Notes: generated by a model not told the origin, from the letters alone. Shown: positions 26,002 through 34,249, counted from the first letter of the stretch. The stretch is DNA of 64,000 nucleotides from Alphaproteobacteria bacterium (GCA_028289425.1 JANQPL010000012.1:248001-312000); one strand, 5' to 3'. Made by a program: numbers and translations.

Positions 26002-26031
26002 TGATCCGGTTTGCTTTCCTCTGCGTAGAAA
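26002..26031 (+). promoter_or_regulatory. Candidate RpoE (ECF11) promoter of chrR
   Basis: TGATCC (26002-26007), an 18-base spacer ending GCG, then TAGAAA (26026-26031). The same architecture occurs before the SDR gene and the FAD-oxidoreductase operon in this window, and resembles promoters of the singlet-oxygen sigma factor RpoE of Rhodobacter. It would leave a leader of about 85 bases before chrR. Confidence 0.65.
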
Positions 26032-26122
26032 AGGAAACAAGTAGTCGTTTATTCTCAAAACAGGTCATCATATCTTGTTTTAAATCAAACACTTAGATGT
26101 CCTTTTTGAAGTGAGAGAGCAA

Positions 26123-26788
26123 ATGGTCGCCTCCGAAAAGCTCGAGGAACTGTTACTAGAATACAGCGCTGGGACTCTGTCTGAGACCCCTTCCTTGCTT
26201 GTGGCTACTCATCTCGCACTGTCGCCTGCCTCTCGCAAATTGGTGCGCGACATGGAGGAGATTGCCGGTGCGCTGCTTAGCTTGGGCGGCGAGCCGGAAA
26301 GTTCAAGTCTTGCGCTTGATGCCGAATTGCTTACCAAGCCAAACAAAATTGCCCCGGACCGTCAGTCCGGCCCTGGGCGTCGGCCGGCAGCGCCGAGCGA
26401 CTTGCCCGAGCCGCTTGCCTCCTATGTGGGGCGTTTGGCAGAGGTCCCATGGCGCCGCAAATTGCCTGGTCTGAAAGAGTTTGAGCTGCCCGCGGCAGCG
26501 GACGGCTTCGATGCGAAGCTCTATCGGATCAAAGCCAGCCGCTCCATGCCTCAACACACCCATGACGGGGACGAGCTGACCCTGGTGTTGGAAGGCGGGT
26601 TTTCGGACCAAACCGGTAGCTATCGGGCCGGGGATGTGGCCATCGCCGACCCCTCGGTCGACCACCGCCCTTACGCTGATCCGGACGGGGATTGTATTTG
26701 TCTGGCCGTCACTCGGGGCCCGCTGCGTTTGACGGGCCCCCTTGGACGGGTCTGGCAGGGATTTGCTGGCAAAAATGACAAATCATGA
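26123..26788 (+). CDS. chrR: ChrR-type cupin anti-sigma factor, orphan and lacking N-terminal zinc ligands
   Basis: 221 aa. The N-terminal anti-sigma domain LLLEYSAGTL...VATHLALSPASRKLV matches ChrR, the cytoplasmic inhibitor of the singlet-oxygen sigma factor RpoE. However, the H-x3-C-x2-C zinc site reads H30-x3-S34-x2-S37 and no early histidine is seen. The C-terminal cupin keeps its metal ligands H145, H147, E151 (QHTHDGDE) and H181. Normally chrR follows rpoE directly; here no sigma gene is upstream or anywhere in the window, and the gene has its own candidate RpoE-type promoter. ATG at 26123 is preferred; a GTG four codons upstream is possible. Confidence 0.88.
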   Translation: MVASEKLEELLLEYSAGTLSETPSLLVATHLALSPASRKLVRDMEEIAGALLSLGGEPESSSLALDAELLTKPNKIAPDRQSGPGRRPAAPSDLPEPLASYVGRLAEVPWRRKLPGLKEFELPAAADGFDAKLYRIKASRSMPQHTHDGDELTLVLEGGFSDQTGSYRAGDVAIADPSVDHRPYADPDGDCICLAVTRGPLRLTGPLGRVWQGFAGKNDKS

Positions 26789-26949
26789 CAACCAATTGAT
26801 CAATTGGCCCGCGACATTTGGTGAAAAATGTGTTACGTTGCCAGCTTCACGTTCGGGGATCGGGGTTGAGATCCTTCCGGTAACAATAAAAAACGTTACG
26901 TCACAATCAAGAAATCCGACTTGGTGTGCGTTGTTGGGGACCTAGTTAC

Positions 26950-27690
26950 ATGTCGTTGCATGGCTTTGTCGGTGTTCTTGCGTTTGTTCTAACCCTTCTA
27001 TTTCCAGCACTGGCCTCCGCAGATAGGGCGATCGAGCTCGCCGCCGTGGAAACACGTCAACCGGGGGCCTACGAAAGCCAGCACCGCCGCTTGAGCTTTG
27101 ATGTTCAGCGGAAGGGCAAAACCATCGGCCAGCACGTCGTTAACATTCGTGAAGACGGCGACCAGGTGGTGGTCGACACCAAAATCGACATCAAGATCAA
27201 TATCGCCTTTGTGACGGTGTTTACCTACAGCCATACCGGTCACGAGGTCTGGCAAGATGGCAAATTGGTCAGCCTGGACAATGTATCGAACGACAATGGC
27301 AACGAAATCGTGCTGACGGCTGAGCGCGGCACTGAGGGGCTCATCGTCCATGGGACACGTTTCGACGGTGCCATGACCGATCTGACCATTCCCACCAGCT
27401 ATTGGAATACGGCGACCGTTCAGTGTAAGCGCATGTTTAATACTCAAAACGGAAAGCCGATGGACGTGAATGTCCAAGAGGACGGCAGCGAGATCATACA
27501 AGCAGGGGGCCGGACGGTTGAGGCAACCAAATACACGATCGACGGAGATCTAAAGAAGCAGATCTGGTACGACCGTGCAGGCACATGGGTCAAATCGGTC
27601 TTCAATGTCCGTGGCCAGCAAATTGAATATGTGCTGGTTGACGACAAGGTTGAGACCGCCAGCAACGATCCGCGTATCCTTACCCGCTAG
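26950..27690 (+). CDS. DUF6134 family secreted protein
   Basis: 246 aa from ATG 26950. A signal peptide runs to about ASADR. The mature domain starts LSFDVQRKGKTIGQHVVNIREDG and continues with YSHTGHEVWQDGKLVSLDNVSNDNGNE, a pattern I recognise as DUF6134 (a periplasmic beta-sheet domain of unknown function). A single cysteine (C, near VQCKRMF) is present. It lies 161 bp after chrR on the same strand, and DUF6134 genes tend to accompany the same lipid/RpoE genes, but no independent RpoE-type promoter was found in front of it. Confidence 0.8.
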   Translation: MSLHGFVGVLAFVLTLLFPALASADRAIELAAVETRQPGAYESQHRRLSFDVQRKGKTIGQHVVNIREDGDQVVVDTKIDIKINIAFVTVFTYSHTGHEVWQDGKLVSLDNVSNDNGNEIVLTAERGTEGLIVHGTRFDGAMTDLTIPTSYWNTATVQCKRMFNTQNGKPMDVNVQEDGSEIIQAGGRTVEATKYTIDGDLKKQIWYDRAGTWVKSVFNVRGQQIEYVLVDDKVETASNDPRILTR

Positions 27691-27765
27691 AGCAAAACTC
27701 CCCACCCAAACCTTAAGAAATTAGAGCGCCCCAAAAGTTAGGGAATGCCAGGTCGCGCCTGATGG

Positions 27766-27795
27766 GGATCCGTCAGGGCGAATTTGGCGTACAAA
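27766..27795 (+). promoter_or_regulatory. Candidate RpoE (ECF11) promoter of the SDR gene
   Basis: GGATCC (27766-27771), an 18-base spacer ending GCG, and TACAAA (27790-27795). It has the same spacing and the same GCG before the -10 as the chrR and FAD-operon promoters. Predicted transcription start is about 20 bases before the gene. Confidence 0.6.
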
Positions 27796-27823
27796 TGGCA
27801 CAGGTCCAACGAAGGATAAGAAA

Positions 27824-28621
27824 GTGCCCATGGAAACCCCCTCTAAGCCCAAATTGGTGTGGATCACCGGCGCGAGCACCGGTATCGGCAGGGCGACTGC
27901 CAAACGCCTCGCCGAGCAGGGCTGCACGGTTGCGGTAACGGCCCGCAGCAAAGAGCCCCTCGACACGCTCGAACAAGAGTGCAAAGGCCTGCCGGGTGAC
28001 ATCGCCGTGTTCGACGGGGATGTGACCGATGCCGAACGTATGGGCGCCGTTGTCGAGGCGATCGAACAGCGTTATGGCCCCATCGACTTGGCGATCCTGA
28101 ATGCGGGTATTTACCTGCCCATGGAAGTGACGGCGCTAGACCTTGGTAAGTTCCGACAGTCGCTCGATGTTAACTTGATGGGCGTGGCCAATGGCCTTGC
28201 CCCTTTGCTGCCCAAAATGATCGGCCGCAAGACCGGGCATCTGGCCATCGTTTCTTCCGTGACCGGATATGGCGGCCTGCCCACCAGCCTCGCTTATGGC
28301 GCGACCAAAGCCGCCCTAATCAACATGGCGGAGACCCTCAAAATCGAACTTGACCGGCATCAGGTGAATGTAAGCGTCATCAATCCCGGTTTTGTGGAAA
28401 CGCCGGCGACGGATGAAAACCCGTTCCCCATGCCCTTTATCGTGCCCGCGGATGTGGCGGCCCAGCGCATTGTCGCGGGCCTCGAGAAAGGCAAGTTCGA
28501 AATCACCTTCCCCAAGCGTTTCACCTATTTGCTCAAGGCCATCAATATGTTGCCCCGGCGTTGGTATTTGGCGTTGGTGAAGCGCGCAACCGGTTGGCAC
28601 AAACTTCCGGCGGCAAGTTAG
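27824..28621 (+). CDS. Short-chain dehydrogenase/reductase (RpoE-regulon type)
   Basis: 265 aa, classical SDR: TGASTGIG cofactor loop near residues 15-22, NAG at the end of beta-4, the SSVTGYGG serine and YGATK catalytic Tyr/Lys. A 40-residue tail rich in basic and aromatic residues may touch the membrane. GTG at 27824 is used because AAGGA lies 8 bases upstream; ATG two codons later is possible. An SDR gene belongs to the RpoE/ChrR regulon near the CFA-like gene in Rhodobacter sphaeroides, which agrees with the promoter seen here. Substrate unknown, probably a lipid or carbonyl product. Confidence 0.87.
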   Translation: MPMETPSKPKLVWITGASTGIGRATAKRLAEQGCTVAVTARSKEPLDTLEQECKGLPGDIAVFDGDVTDAERMGAVVEAIEQRYGPIDLAILNAGIYLPMEVTALDLGKFRQSLDVNLMGVANGLAPLLPKMIGRKTGHLAIVSSVTGYGGLPTSLAYGATKAALINMAETLKIELDRHQVNVSVINPGFVETPATDENPFPMPFIVPADVAAQRIVAGLEKGKFEITFPKRFTYLLKAINMLPRRWYLALVKRATGWHKLPAAS

Positions 28622-28756
28622 GCCATTGTGATTTCATCTCGACAAGGTGGCAAAAAAAGTCGCTCGTCGCGAGCCGCCGTGGTGCTGTAGGGCGTATCGG
28701 GCGAAGCCGCAATACGCCGCAGCCGGCTCAAAACGGTGCTGATTACTTCTTCTGTA

Positions 28757-30052
28757 TCAGTTGCGGACGAACGCTACCTGAGTCACATCGATGTTCCGTG
28801 AACGGAAACCTGCCTCGCAATAGGAGAGGTAGTAGTGCCACATGCGGCGGAAGCGCTCGTCAAATCCCATTCGGGTGATCTTGGGCCAGGCTTCAAAGAA
28901 GCGGTCGCGCCAAATGGCCAGCGTCTGGGCGTAATCGGTACCGAAATCAATGTTGCGGTCAAAGGTCAACCCAGAGGCGCTGGCGTGTTCCAGCAAGTGT
29001 TTCGGTGACGGCAGCATGCCGCCAGGAAATATGTAGCGGCGAATGAAATCGGAATTCTGGCTGTAGGTATCGAAGTGCTTTTCGTCGATGGTGATGATCT
29101 GCATCGCAGCGCGGCCGCCATCGACCAAACTATCGGACACCTTCTTGAAGAATGTGGGCCAGTATTCTTGGCCGACCGCCTCAAACATTTCGATGGACGC
29201 TACCCGGTCGAACTTTTCGGTGACATCGCGGTAGTCCTGAAAACGCAGCTCGACTTTGTCCTGCAGACCCGCGCGCGCAATCCGTTTGCGGGCAAACTCC
29301 AACTGCTCTTGGCTGATGGTCAGGCCCACCACGTTGCAGCCGACGTCCTTCGCGGCGAATTCCGCAAAGCCGCCCCAGCCGCATCCGATTTCAAGCACGT
29401 TCTGGCCCGGCTGCAGGTCCAGCAATTTTGCGAGCGAGGCATATTTGTTGATTTGGGCATCGGATAAATCTTTGGTCTGAGGATCGAATTTAGCTGACGA
29501 ATAGGTCATCGTCGGATCGAGCCATTGTTCGTAAAAGTCGTTCCCGAGATCGTAGTGATAGCTGATGTTCCGTTTGGAACCGGAACGAGAGTTTTTGTTC
29601 AGCATATGAAGCATGCGCTGAAAGAACTTCACCACGGGGCGTCCCGAAAAGAACGATTCAACTTTTTCGCTATTGCGGGCGACCACTTCAAGCAAGGTTT
29701 CAAGGTTAGGGCTGTCCCACTCGCCTTCCAGATAGCCTTCCGCAAAGCCAATGCCGCCGCCACGCACCAAACGGCTGGCAAATGAAAAGTCGTTCACCCG
29801 CAGCGTTGCATCGTGACCGGGCGTTTTGCCCTGAAATTTGAACCGTCGACCGTCGGGAACGATGACCGTGATAGAGCCCCATTCAAGATGGGTTGCCACC
29901 CGGGCGATCACTGAAAACCATCGGGGCAGTCCGGTAAGAACATTCAAATTGTCAGCCGTGACCAGGGTTTCGGGCTGCTGCGCCTCGCTATTACCGTTCG
30001 CCGGGGCAGAGCCGAATGGAGCGGATGTCGAATTCGCGTCGATATGTGCCAT
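28757..30052 (-). CDS. CFA-like SAM-dependent fatty-acyl methyltransferase
   Basis: 431 aa of the cyclopropane-fatty-acid synthase family. The N-terminal lipid-binding domain is followed by the SAM site VLEIGCGWGGF (219-229) and the family sequences HYDLGNDFYEQWLD, YSSAKF and FIRRYIFPGG. Acts on unsaturated phospholipid acyl chains at the membrane. In RpoE/ChrR regulons a homologue (UfaM) methylates cis-vaccenoyl chains on the way to furan fatty acids, so the product may be a methylated rather than a cyclopropane chain. Last gene of the FAD oxidoreductase-DUF1365-methyltransferase operon. Confidence 0.9.
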   Translation of the reverse strand: MAHIDANSTSAPFGSAPANGNSEAQQPETLVTADNLNVLTGLPRWFSVIARVATHLEWGSITVIVPDGRRFKFQGKTPGHDATLRVNDFSFASRLVRGGGIGFAEGYLEGEWDSPNLETLLEVVARNSEKVESFFSGRPVVKFFQRMLHMLNKNSRSGSKRNISYHYDLGNDFYEQWLDPTMTYSSAKFDPQTKDLSDAQINKYASLAKLLDLQPGQNVLEIGCGWGGFAEFAAKDVGCNVVGLTISQEQLEFARKRIARAGLQDKVELRFQDYRDVTEKFDRVASIEMFEAVGQEYWPTFFKKVSDSLVDGGRAAMQIITIDEKHFDTYSQNSDFIRRYIFPGGMLPSPKHLLEHASASGLTFDRNIDFGTDYAQTLAIWRDRFFEAWPKITRMGFDERFRRMWHYYLSYCEAGFRSRNIDVTQVAFVRN

Positions 30053-30123
30053 CTGTTGGTTCTCCTCACTGATTGGAGGCCAGAGTTTTCGTTACTCAAC
30101 CTGTCGTGGCGCGTCCTGTAGCC

Positions 30124-30939
30124 CTATGATAGGTGACCGCGCACAACTTCGTAAGAGGTTTTCTCCGCCGGTTTTGATGCCGCATGCCCGTGATATCGGG
30201 CGCCCTTCAGCCAAAGCCTCAGGGCCTGCCAATGGATGGCGGCGATCACGCCCACCGTCATCAGCGGATAGGTGAAAAACACCCGCAGAAGATTTTTGTC
30301 GGTGAGGGCAGACTGCGTCCCGGTCATGGAAGCCAGCAATAAATCGCCATCGGCATCGGTTTGGCGGATTTTCAGCGCCATGCTGGCGTCCGGCTGCATG
30401 ATCGAAAAATGATACGTTGCCTGCATGCCAATGAAGGGGGATACGTAGAACGACTTGTCCGCACGGTGCTCCTTGATCGCGTCCGTGTCTTCGTCGATTG
30501 AAACGGGTACGACATAGGTGTGAGACTCGCCGTAGGTGTTGTGTACTTCGTACAGAATGGCGCGCAGCGTGCTGCGGTCATCGAAGCAATAAAACACCGA
30601 TAACGGATTGAACACATAGCCAAGAATGCGAGGCATGCACAACAACATGATCGGCCCACAGACGAAATCCAACCCAGCCTCGTGCAATAGTTTCTCGGCC
30701 CAAGGTCTCAATGGGCTGCCGTCGCGGGGCCCGTGATCTCGGTCGAAGAAGCTAAACAGGTTCCAGCGATTGTGCGAAAACAGTTTTCGTTTCTTGGACT
30801 GGTTTGAAAACTCGTCAATGTCAAAATAGCCGGTGAAGAAGCGGTAGCTGAACCTGTGGCGAAACGGATTGAGCCGCGCATGCATCACATTGCCTTCGTA
30901 AAGGCAAGCGGGAGCAGATTTGGGGTGCACAGATGTCAT
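30124..30939 (-). CDS. DUF1365 family protein
   Basis: 271 aa from the ATG at 30939, one base after the preceding gene. It shows the DUF1365 pattern: LYEGNVMHARLNPFRHRFSYRFFTGYFDIDE, FNPLSVFYCFD and EVHNTYGESHTYV near mid-protein, with a hydrophobic C-terminal segment (YPLMTVGVIAAIHWQALRLWLKG). The molecular function is not established. The family is nearly always encoded between the FAD oxidoreductase and the CFA-like enzyme, so it is assumed to take part in the same lipid modification. A longer reading overlapping the upstream gene is disfavoured. Confidence 0.88.
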   Translation of the reverse strand: MTSVHPKSAPACLYEGNVMHARLNPFRHRFSYRFFTGYFDIDEFSNQSKKRKLFSHNRWNLFSFFDRDHGPRDGSPLRPWAEKLLHEAGLDFVCGPIMLLCMPRILGYVFNPLSVFYCFDDRSTLRAILYEVHNTYGESHTYVVPVSIDEDTDAIKEHRADKSFYVSPFIGMQATYHFSIMQPDASMALKIRQTDADGDLLLASMTGTQSALTDKNLLRVFFTYPLMTVGVIAAIHWQALRLWLKGARYHGHAASKPAEKTSYEVVRGHLS

Positions 30940-30940
30940 C

Positions 30941-32242
30941 TCACTCTGCAGCTTCGCGGACGATTTGATCCTCTTCCCATGGTACAACGGCACCGAGCTC
31001 TCTGGCCACATGAAGTCCTGCCTTCAGCCCATCCTCGTGAAAGCCGCTGCCACAATAGGCGCCGGCGAACCAGGTGCGGCGCGTACCTTGAATGAGCGGC
31101 AATTGCTGTTGGGCATTCAGGGCTGTCCCATCGAACTGCGGATGATCGTAGTCAAAGCTGGCGAAAGTAAGATGGTCGCGCGGCGGCTTGGCGGGGTTCA
31201 GGCTGACGAACAGGGGGTATTTCTTGTCGATGTTCTGTAACCGGTTCATCCAATAAGAAACGGACACGGTTTTGGTAGACGCATTTTCCGGTCCGTCCTG
31301 ATCGCCGCACATATAGTTCCAACTCGACCAAATGACCTTCTTGTTCGGCATGAGCGCCGGATCCCTGTGCAGATAGGCTTTGTTGGGGGCGTAACGCAGG
31401 GCGGACAGAAGCTCTTGCTCGTCTGGTTGTGCGTCGGATAGAAGGCCCAATGCCTGATCACTGTGGGTCGCGATGACCACATGGTCGAACTTCTCGCGCG
31501 ATCCGTCCCAACTTTCAACAAAGACCCCGTCCATCACCCGTTGTATGCGTGTCACCGCCGCATTGAGTCGGACTTTGTCGGCGAACGACGCGGATATCTT
31601 TTTCACGTATTCGCGGCTGCCGCCCGTAACCGTCCGCCACAGGGGCCGCTCGCGGTAGATCAAACGATGATTGTTAAAGAACGACACAAAACTTTCGGCG
31701 GGGAAGTGCAGCATTTCTTGCGGGCTGGTGGACCAGATCGCGCCGCCCATAGGAAGCAGGTAAAGGTCCCGAAATTTCTTGGCGAAGTTTCTGGCATCCA
31801 GATATTCCCCAAGAGAACATCCGGTTAGGTGACCGCCCTCCAGATCCTCGACGCATTGTCGGTTAAAACGCAAGATTTCCGTCAGCATATGGATGAATGA
31901 TGGGCTGAACAGATTTTTCTTTTGAGCGAAGATCTCCCAGAAATTACCACCGGCCCATTCGGTGCGGCCATTCCGTGCGCTGACGGAAAAGCTCATATTG
32001 CTCGATTGGCTCGCAACGCCCAAATGGTCGAACAAGGCGACGAGATTTGGATAGTTGTGTTCGTTGTACACGATGAAGCCGGTATCGACGGGTATAACTT
32101 TTCCATCATAGTCCACGTCCACCGTGTTGCTGTGTCCGCCCAAGCGGTCGGCTTTTTCGAAGACCGTGATGTCGTGGTGTCGGTTAAGGAGGTAGGCAGC
32201 GGAGAGGCCCGAGATGCCTGTCCCAACGATTGCAATTTTCAT
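30941..32242 (-). CDS. FAD-dependent amine-oxidase-like oxidoreductase (lipid modification operon)
   Basis: 433 aa. The N-terminal dinucleotide fold IVGTGISGLSAAYLL (GxGxxG at 7-12) and ADRLGGHSNTVDVDYDGKVIPVDTGFIVYN are typical of the flavin amine-oxidase family and of the subgroup that precedes DUF1365 and CFA genes. TWFAGAYCGSGFHEDGLKAG near the C terminus completes the FAD site. Probably oxidises or desaturates an acyl chain in the pathway. First gene of the operon; a candidate RpoE promoter lies about 205 bases upstream. Confidence 0.9.
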   Translation of the reverse strand: MKIAIVGTGISGLSAAYLLNRHHDITVFEKADRLGGHSNTVDVDYDGKVIPVDTGFIVYNEHNYPNLVALFDHLGVASQSSNMSFSVSARNGRTEWAGGNFWEIFAQKKNLFSPSFIHMLTEILRFNRQCVEDLEGGHLTGCSLGEYLDARNFAKKFRDLYLLPMGGAIWSTSPQEMLHFPAESFVSFFNNHRLIYRERPLWRTVTGGSREYVKKISASFADKVRLNAAVTRIQRVMDGVFVESWDGSREKFDHVVIATHSDQALGLLSDAQPDEQELLSALRYAPNKAYLHRDPALMPNKKVIWSSWNYMCGDQDGPENASTKTVSVSYWMNRLQNIDKKYPLFVSLNPAKPPRDHLTFASFDYDHPQFDGTALNAQQQLPLIQGTRRTWFAGAYCGSGFHEDGLKAGLHVARELGAVVPWEEDQIVREAAE

Positions 32243-32446
32243 ACTGAATGGCCCTGTTCTGAAGAGGACGTGAATGAGTAATGGTCAGTGTTTGTGTGCT
32301 TTTTTGCTTTGGTCCTTGCTTCAGTCCCCACCAATCCTGCTGCTCCCCTGCCAAGGTTTTGTCTCATTGTCGGCCCGCGAACGAATTGCCCATCGGGTCC
32401 GTGGCAAGGGCAACCACCGGATTGCACTTAAGATTACCCGTACTGT

Positions 32447-32476
32447 CTCTTACGCAAAGAGGTCGGTAGTGGATCA
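32447..32476 (-). promoter_or_regulatory. Candidate RpoE (ECF11) promoter of the FAD oxidoreductase operon
   Basis: On the minus strand, TGATCC (32476-32471) is followed by 18 bases ending GCG and then TAAGAG (32452-32447). This is the best of the three copies. It gives a leader of about 200 bases before the FAD oxidoreductase gene at 32242. Confidence 0.7.
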
Positions 32477-32548
32477 ACGGGCGTTTCACGTCAATATTCC
32501 GCGGAACGCGGATGAAATCGTATGATTTTTGACGCCTAAGTGAAACGC

Positions 32549-32585
32549 AAAACGCCATCGGCCGTGAGGGCCGATGGCGTTTTTG
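32549..32585 (-). terminator. Terminator downstream of tRNA-Asn (bidirectional)
   Basis: An 11-bp stem CGCCATCGGCC / GGCCGATGGCG (32553-32563 and 32569-32579) has a T-run on both strands (TTTT on minus, TTTTT on plus). It begins 7 bases beyond the tRNA-Asn 3' end. Confidence 0.88.
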
Positions 32586-32591
32586 GGATGG

Positions 32592-32667
32592 TGGCTCCCC
32601 GGGCCGGACTCGAACCAGCGACCCAGCGGTTAACAGCCGCTTGCTCTACCAACTGAGCTACCGGGGA
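32592..32667 (-). tRNA. tRNA-Asn(GUU)
   Basis: 76 nt on the minus strand. Acceptor TCCCCGG / CCGGGGA, anticodon loop CTGTTAA (anticodon GTT), T loop GTTCGAGTC, and encoded CCA. Confidence 0.96.
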
Positions 32668-32830
32668 TCACTAACTGTATGGGCACGAAGGCCGTACCAT
32701 GCCTGCCCACCACGAAGCGGTGCGTATAGCAGACACCGTCCACCAGATCCACTCTAATGTTTATAACGCGTCAAACTTTATTTTTCGGTTTACGCCTTTG
32801 ATTTAGCTTGCTTATTAGCGTGAAAACTTG

Positions 32831-32884
32831 CTAGAGCGCCGGGCGAAAAAGTGGGCACCGGTTTTCCCATTTTCCGGCGCGACC
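32831..32884 (-). repeat. RIME-like repeat, copy C (second hairpin only)
   Basis: The hairpin arms GCGCCG (32836-32841) and CGGCGC (32875-32880) enclose AAAGTGGGCACCGGTTTTCC, the exact reverse complement of the core of copy A at about 6989-7009. The flanking CTAGAGCG and GCGACC also match copies A and B. The first hairpin (GCATGATCAT type) is missing. Confidence 0.75.
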
Positions 32885-32947
32885 ACAAAAGACTCTGTCG
32901 TATCGGGTGCGCCAACTACGTGCCGGATACTATAGCCGAGCAATGCT

Positions 32948-33229
32948 ATGGCCAGGATCAAATTCGCCGGTCGCACAATTTCGTTACCGGCGTCCTCATT
33001 TGCGCGCGTCTCGTTGGGTGTGGCCCTCATTGTGGGGGGCGTGCTTGGATTCCTGCCCGTTTTGGGCTTTTGGATGTTGCCGCTTGGCATTCTGGTCTTG
33101 TCGATCGATGTGCCGCATATCAGGCGGTACCGCCGGCGGTTTGTTGTGTGGTGGGGCCGCTCTCAGTTCAATCGATGGAAAGGTCCGTCTTCGCCCACCA
33201 TGTCCGGTCCTAATCGCAGTAGCGATTAA
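32948..33229 (+). CDS. Small membrane protein, PGPGW-like
   Basis: 93 aa. One long or two closely spaced hydrophobic helices (ARVSLGVALIVGGVLGFLPVLGFWMLPLGILVLSI) contain the Gly/Pro-rich kink of the putative PGPGW transmembrane family. They are followed by a basic-aromatic stretch VPHIRRYRRRFVVWWGR that should sit at the cytoplasmic face. Such proteins are widespread in Rhizobiales. Function unknown. Confidence 0.75.
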   Translation: MARIKFAGRTISLPASSFARVSLGVALIVGGVLGFLPVLGFWMLPLGILVLSIDVPHIRRYRRRFVVWWGRSQFNRWKGPSSPTMSGPNRSSD

Positions 33230-33258
33230 AAAAATGGGCCATCCGGGGGGATGGCCCA
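33228..33258 (-). terminator. Terminator for the TPR-TauD operon
   Basis: Read on the minus strand: a perfect 10-bp stem TGGGCCATCC / GGATGGCCCA with a 4-base loop, followed by seven T residues. It lies about 130 bases after the TauD-family stop codon. It also forms a hairpin just after the plus-strand small membrane protein gene. Confidence 0.88.
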
Positions 33259-33388
33259 AAGTGGGTATTGGTGGGGTGTCTTCAGGGGGAAGACGCGAAC
33301 ACTCTCTCACAGGCGGCTTAAGTCGGCGTTAAAGCAGCCACTAAAAGTTGAACGGTTTCTGATTTTTTTGTGCGGCTGTACGCTGCGG

Positions 33389-34240
33389 TTAAGCCGGAAC
33401 ATCGCCCGTCAGAGTGATGCGGCTCATCACGCGCCGATGGCCTTCGTAATCATTCATGGCATAGTGCATCACGCCGCGATTGTCCCAAAACGCGACGGAC
33501 CCCTTCTGCCAGTGAAATCGGCAGGTGAACTCTGGACGTGTCGAATGCGTGTACAAGTATTGAAGAAGGGGACCGCTTTCCTGTTCGGTCATATCTTCGA
33601 AGCGCAGGGTAAACATGGGATTCACGTAAAGTGCTTTGCGCCCGCTCTCAGGATGAGTTCTGACCACCGGATGCGCATGCTCTTCAGCGACCGCATCTGA
33701 ATATGTATATTTCAACGTAGACTCGCCGCGATACTTGGCGCCGGCGCTGCCGCTCGGATCATAGGCGACCTTCGCGCTGTGGATAGCGCGCACGCCATCC
33801 AGCATTTTTTTCAGGCCGTCGGAAAGTTGATCGTAAGCGGTATACATGTCCGCATACAGCGTATCGCCCCCCGCGGGCGGTATTTCCTCAGCATACAGAA
33901 TGGTTCCCAAACTTGGTGCCGCGAAGAACGAATTGTCCGAATGCCATTCCGTGCCGAAGGAAGCAGGCTCGTTGGCAGGTTTCTCAATCTTGATGATTTC
34001 GGGCCGCTTGTCGGTCCCCGCCACAATGGGATGTATTTCCGGCTTTCCGAATGCCTGGGCGAAGGCAAGGTGCGTGTCCGGCGTCAATATCTGGCCGCGA
34101 AAGAAGATAACGCCATATTTTAGAAGCAGTTCCCGAAGTTGGGCGATCATATCGGGAGAAGGCGTGTGTGACAGATCCACGCCAAAAACCTCGGCGCCGA
34201 TCGTCGCCGCCAACGGGCGGACTTCCAGCGCGGCACTCAT
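33389..34240 (-). CDS. TauD/TfdA family dioxygenase
   Basis: 283 aa. Fe(II)/2-oxoglutarate dioxygenase with H100-x-D102 (TEWHSDNSF), distal H259 (NRGVMHYAMNDY) and the 2-oxoglutarate-binding Arg in GHRRVMSR. PLAATIGAEVFGVDL and YGVIFFRGQ at the N terminus are typical. Family members release sulfite from taurine or cleave aryloxy-acids; no transporter for such substrates is adjacent, so the substrate is open. It starts 10 bp after the TPR gene and is presumably cotranscribed. Confidence 0.88.
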   Translation of the reverse strand: MSAALEVRPLAATIGAEVFGVDLSHTPSPDMIAQLRELLLKYGVIFFRGQILTPDTHLAFAQAFGKPEIHPIVAGTDKRPEIIKIEKPANEPASFGTEWHSDNSFFAAPSLGTILYAEEIPPAGGDTLYADMYTAYDQLSDGLKKMLDGVRAIHSAKVAYDPSGSAGAKYRGESTLKYTYSDAVAEEHAHPVVRTHPESGRKALYVNPMFTLRFEDMTEQESGPLLQYLYTHSTRPEFTCRFHWQKGSVAFWDNRGVMHYAMNDYEGHRRVMSRITLTGDVPA

Positions 34241-34249
34241 GACGCGACC

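Noticed and set aside
26851-26949. Possible fourth RpoE-type promoter before the DUF6134 gene (GAGATCC near 26869)
   Set aside because: The sequence 18 bases later is ACGTTA, not TA-initial, and the GCG is absent. The gene may instead be read from the chrR transcript.
27721-27762. Degenerate RIME-like fragment (TAGAGCGCC ... GGTCGCGCC)
   Set aside because: Only the ends resemble copy C, and the conserved core is missing. Chance similarity cannot be excluded.
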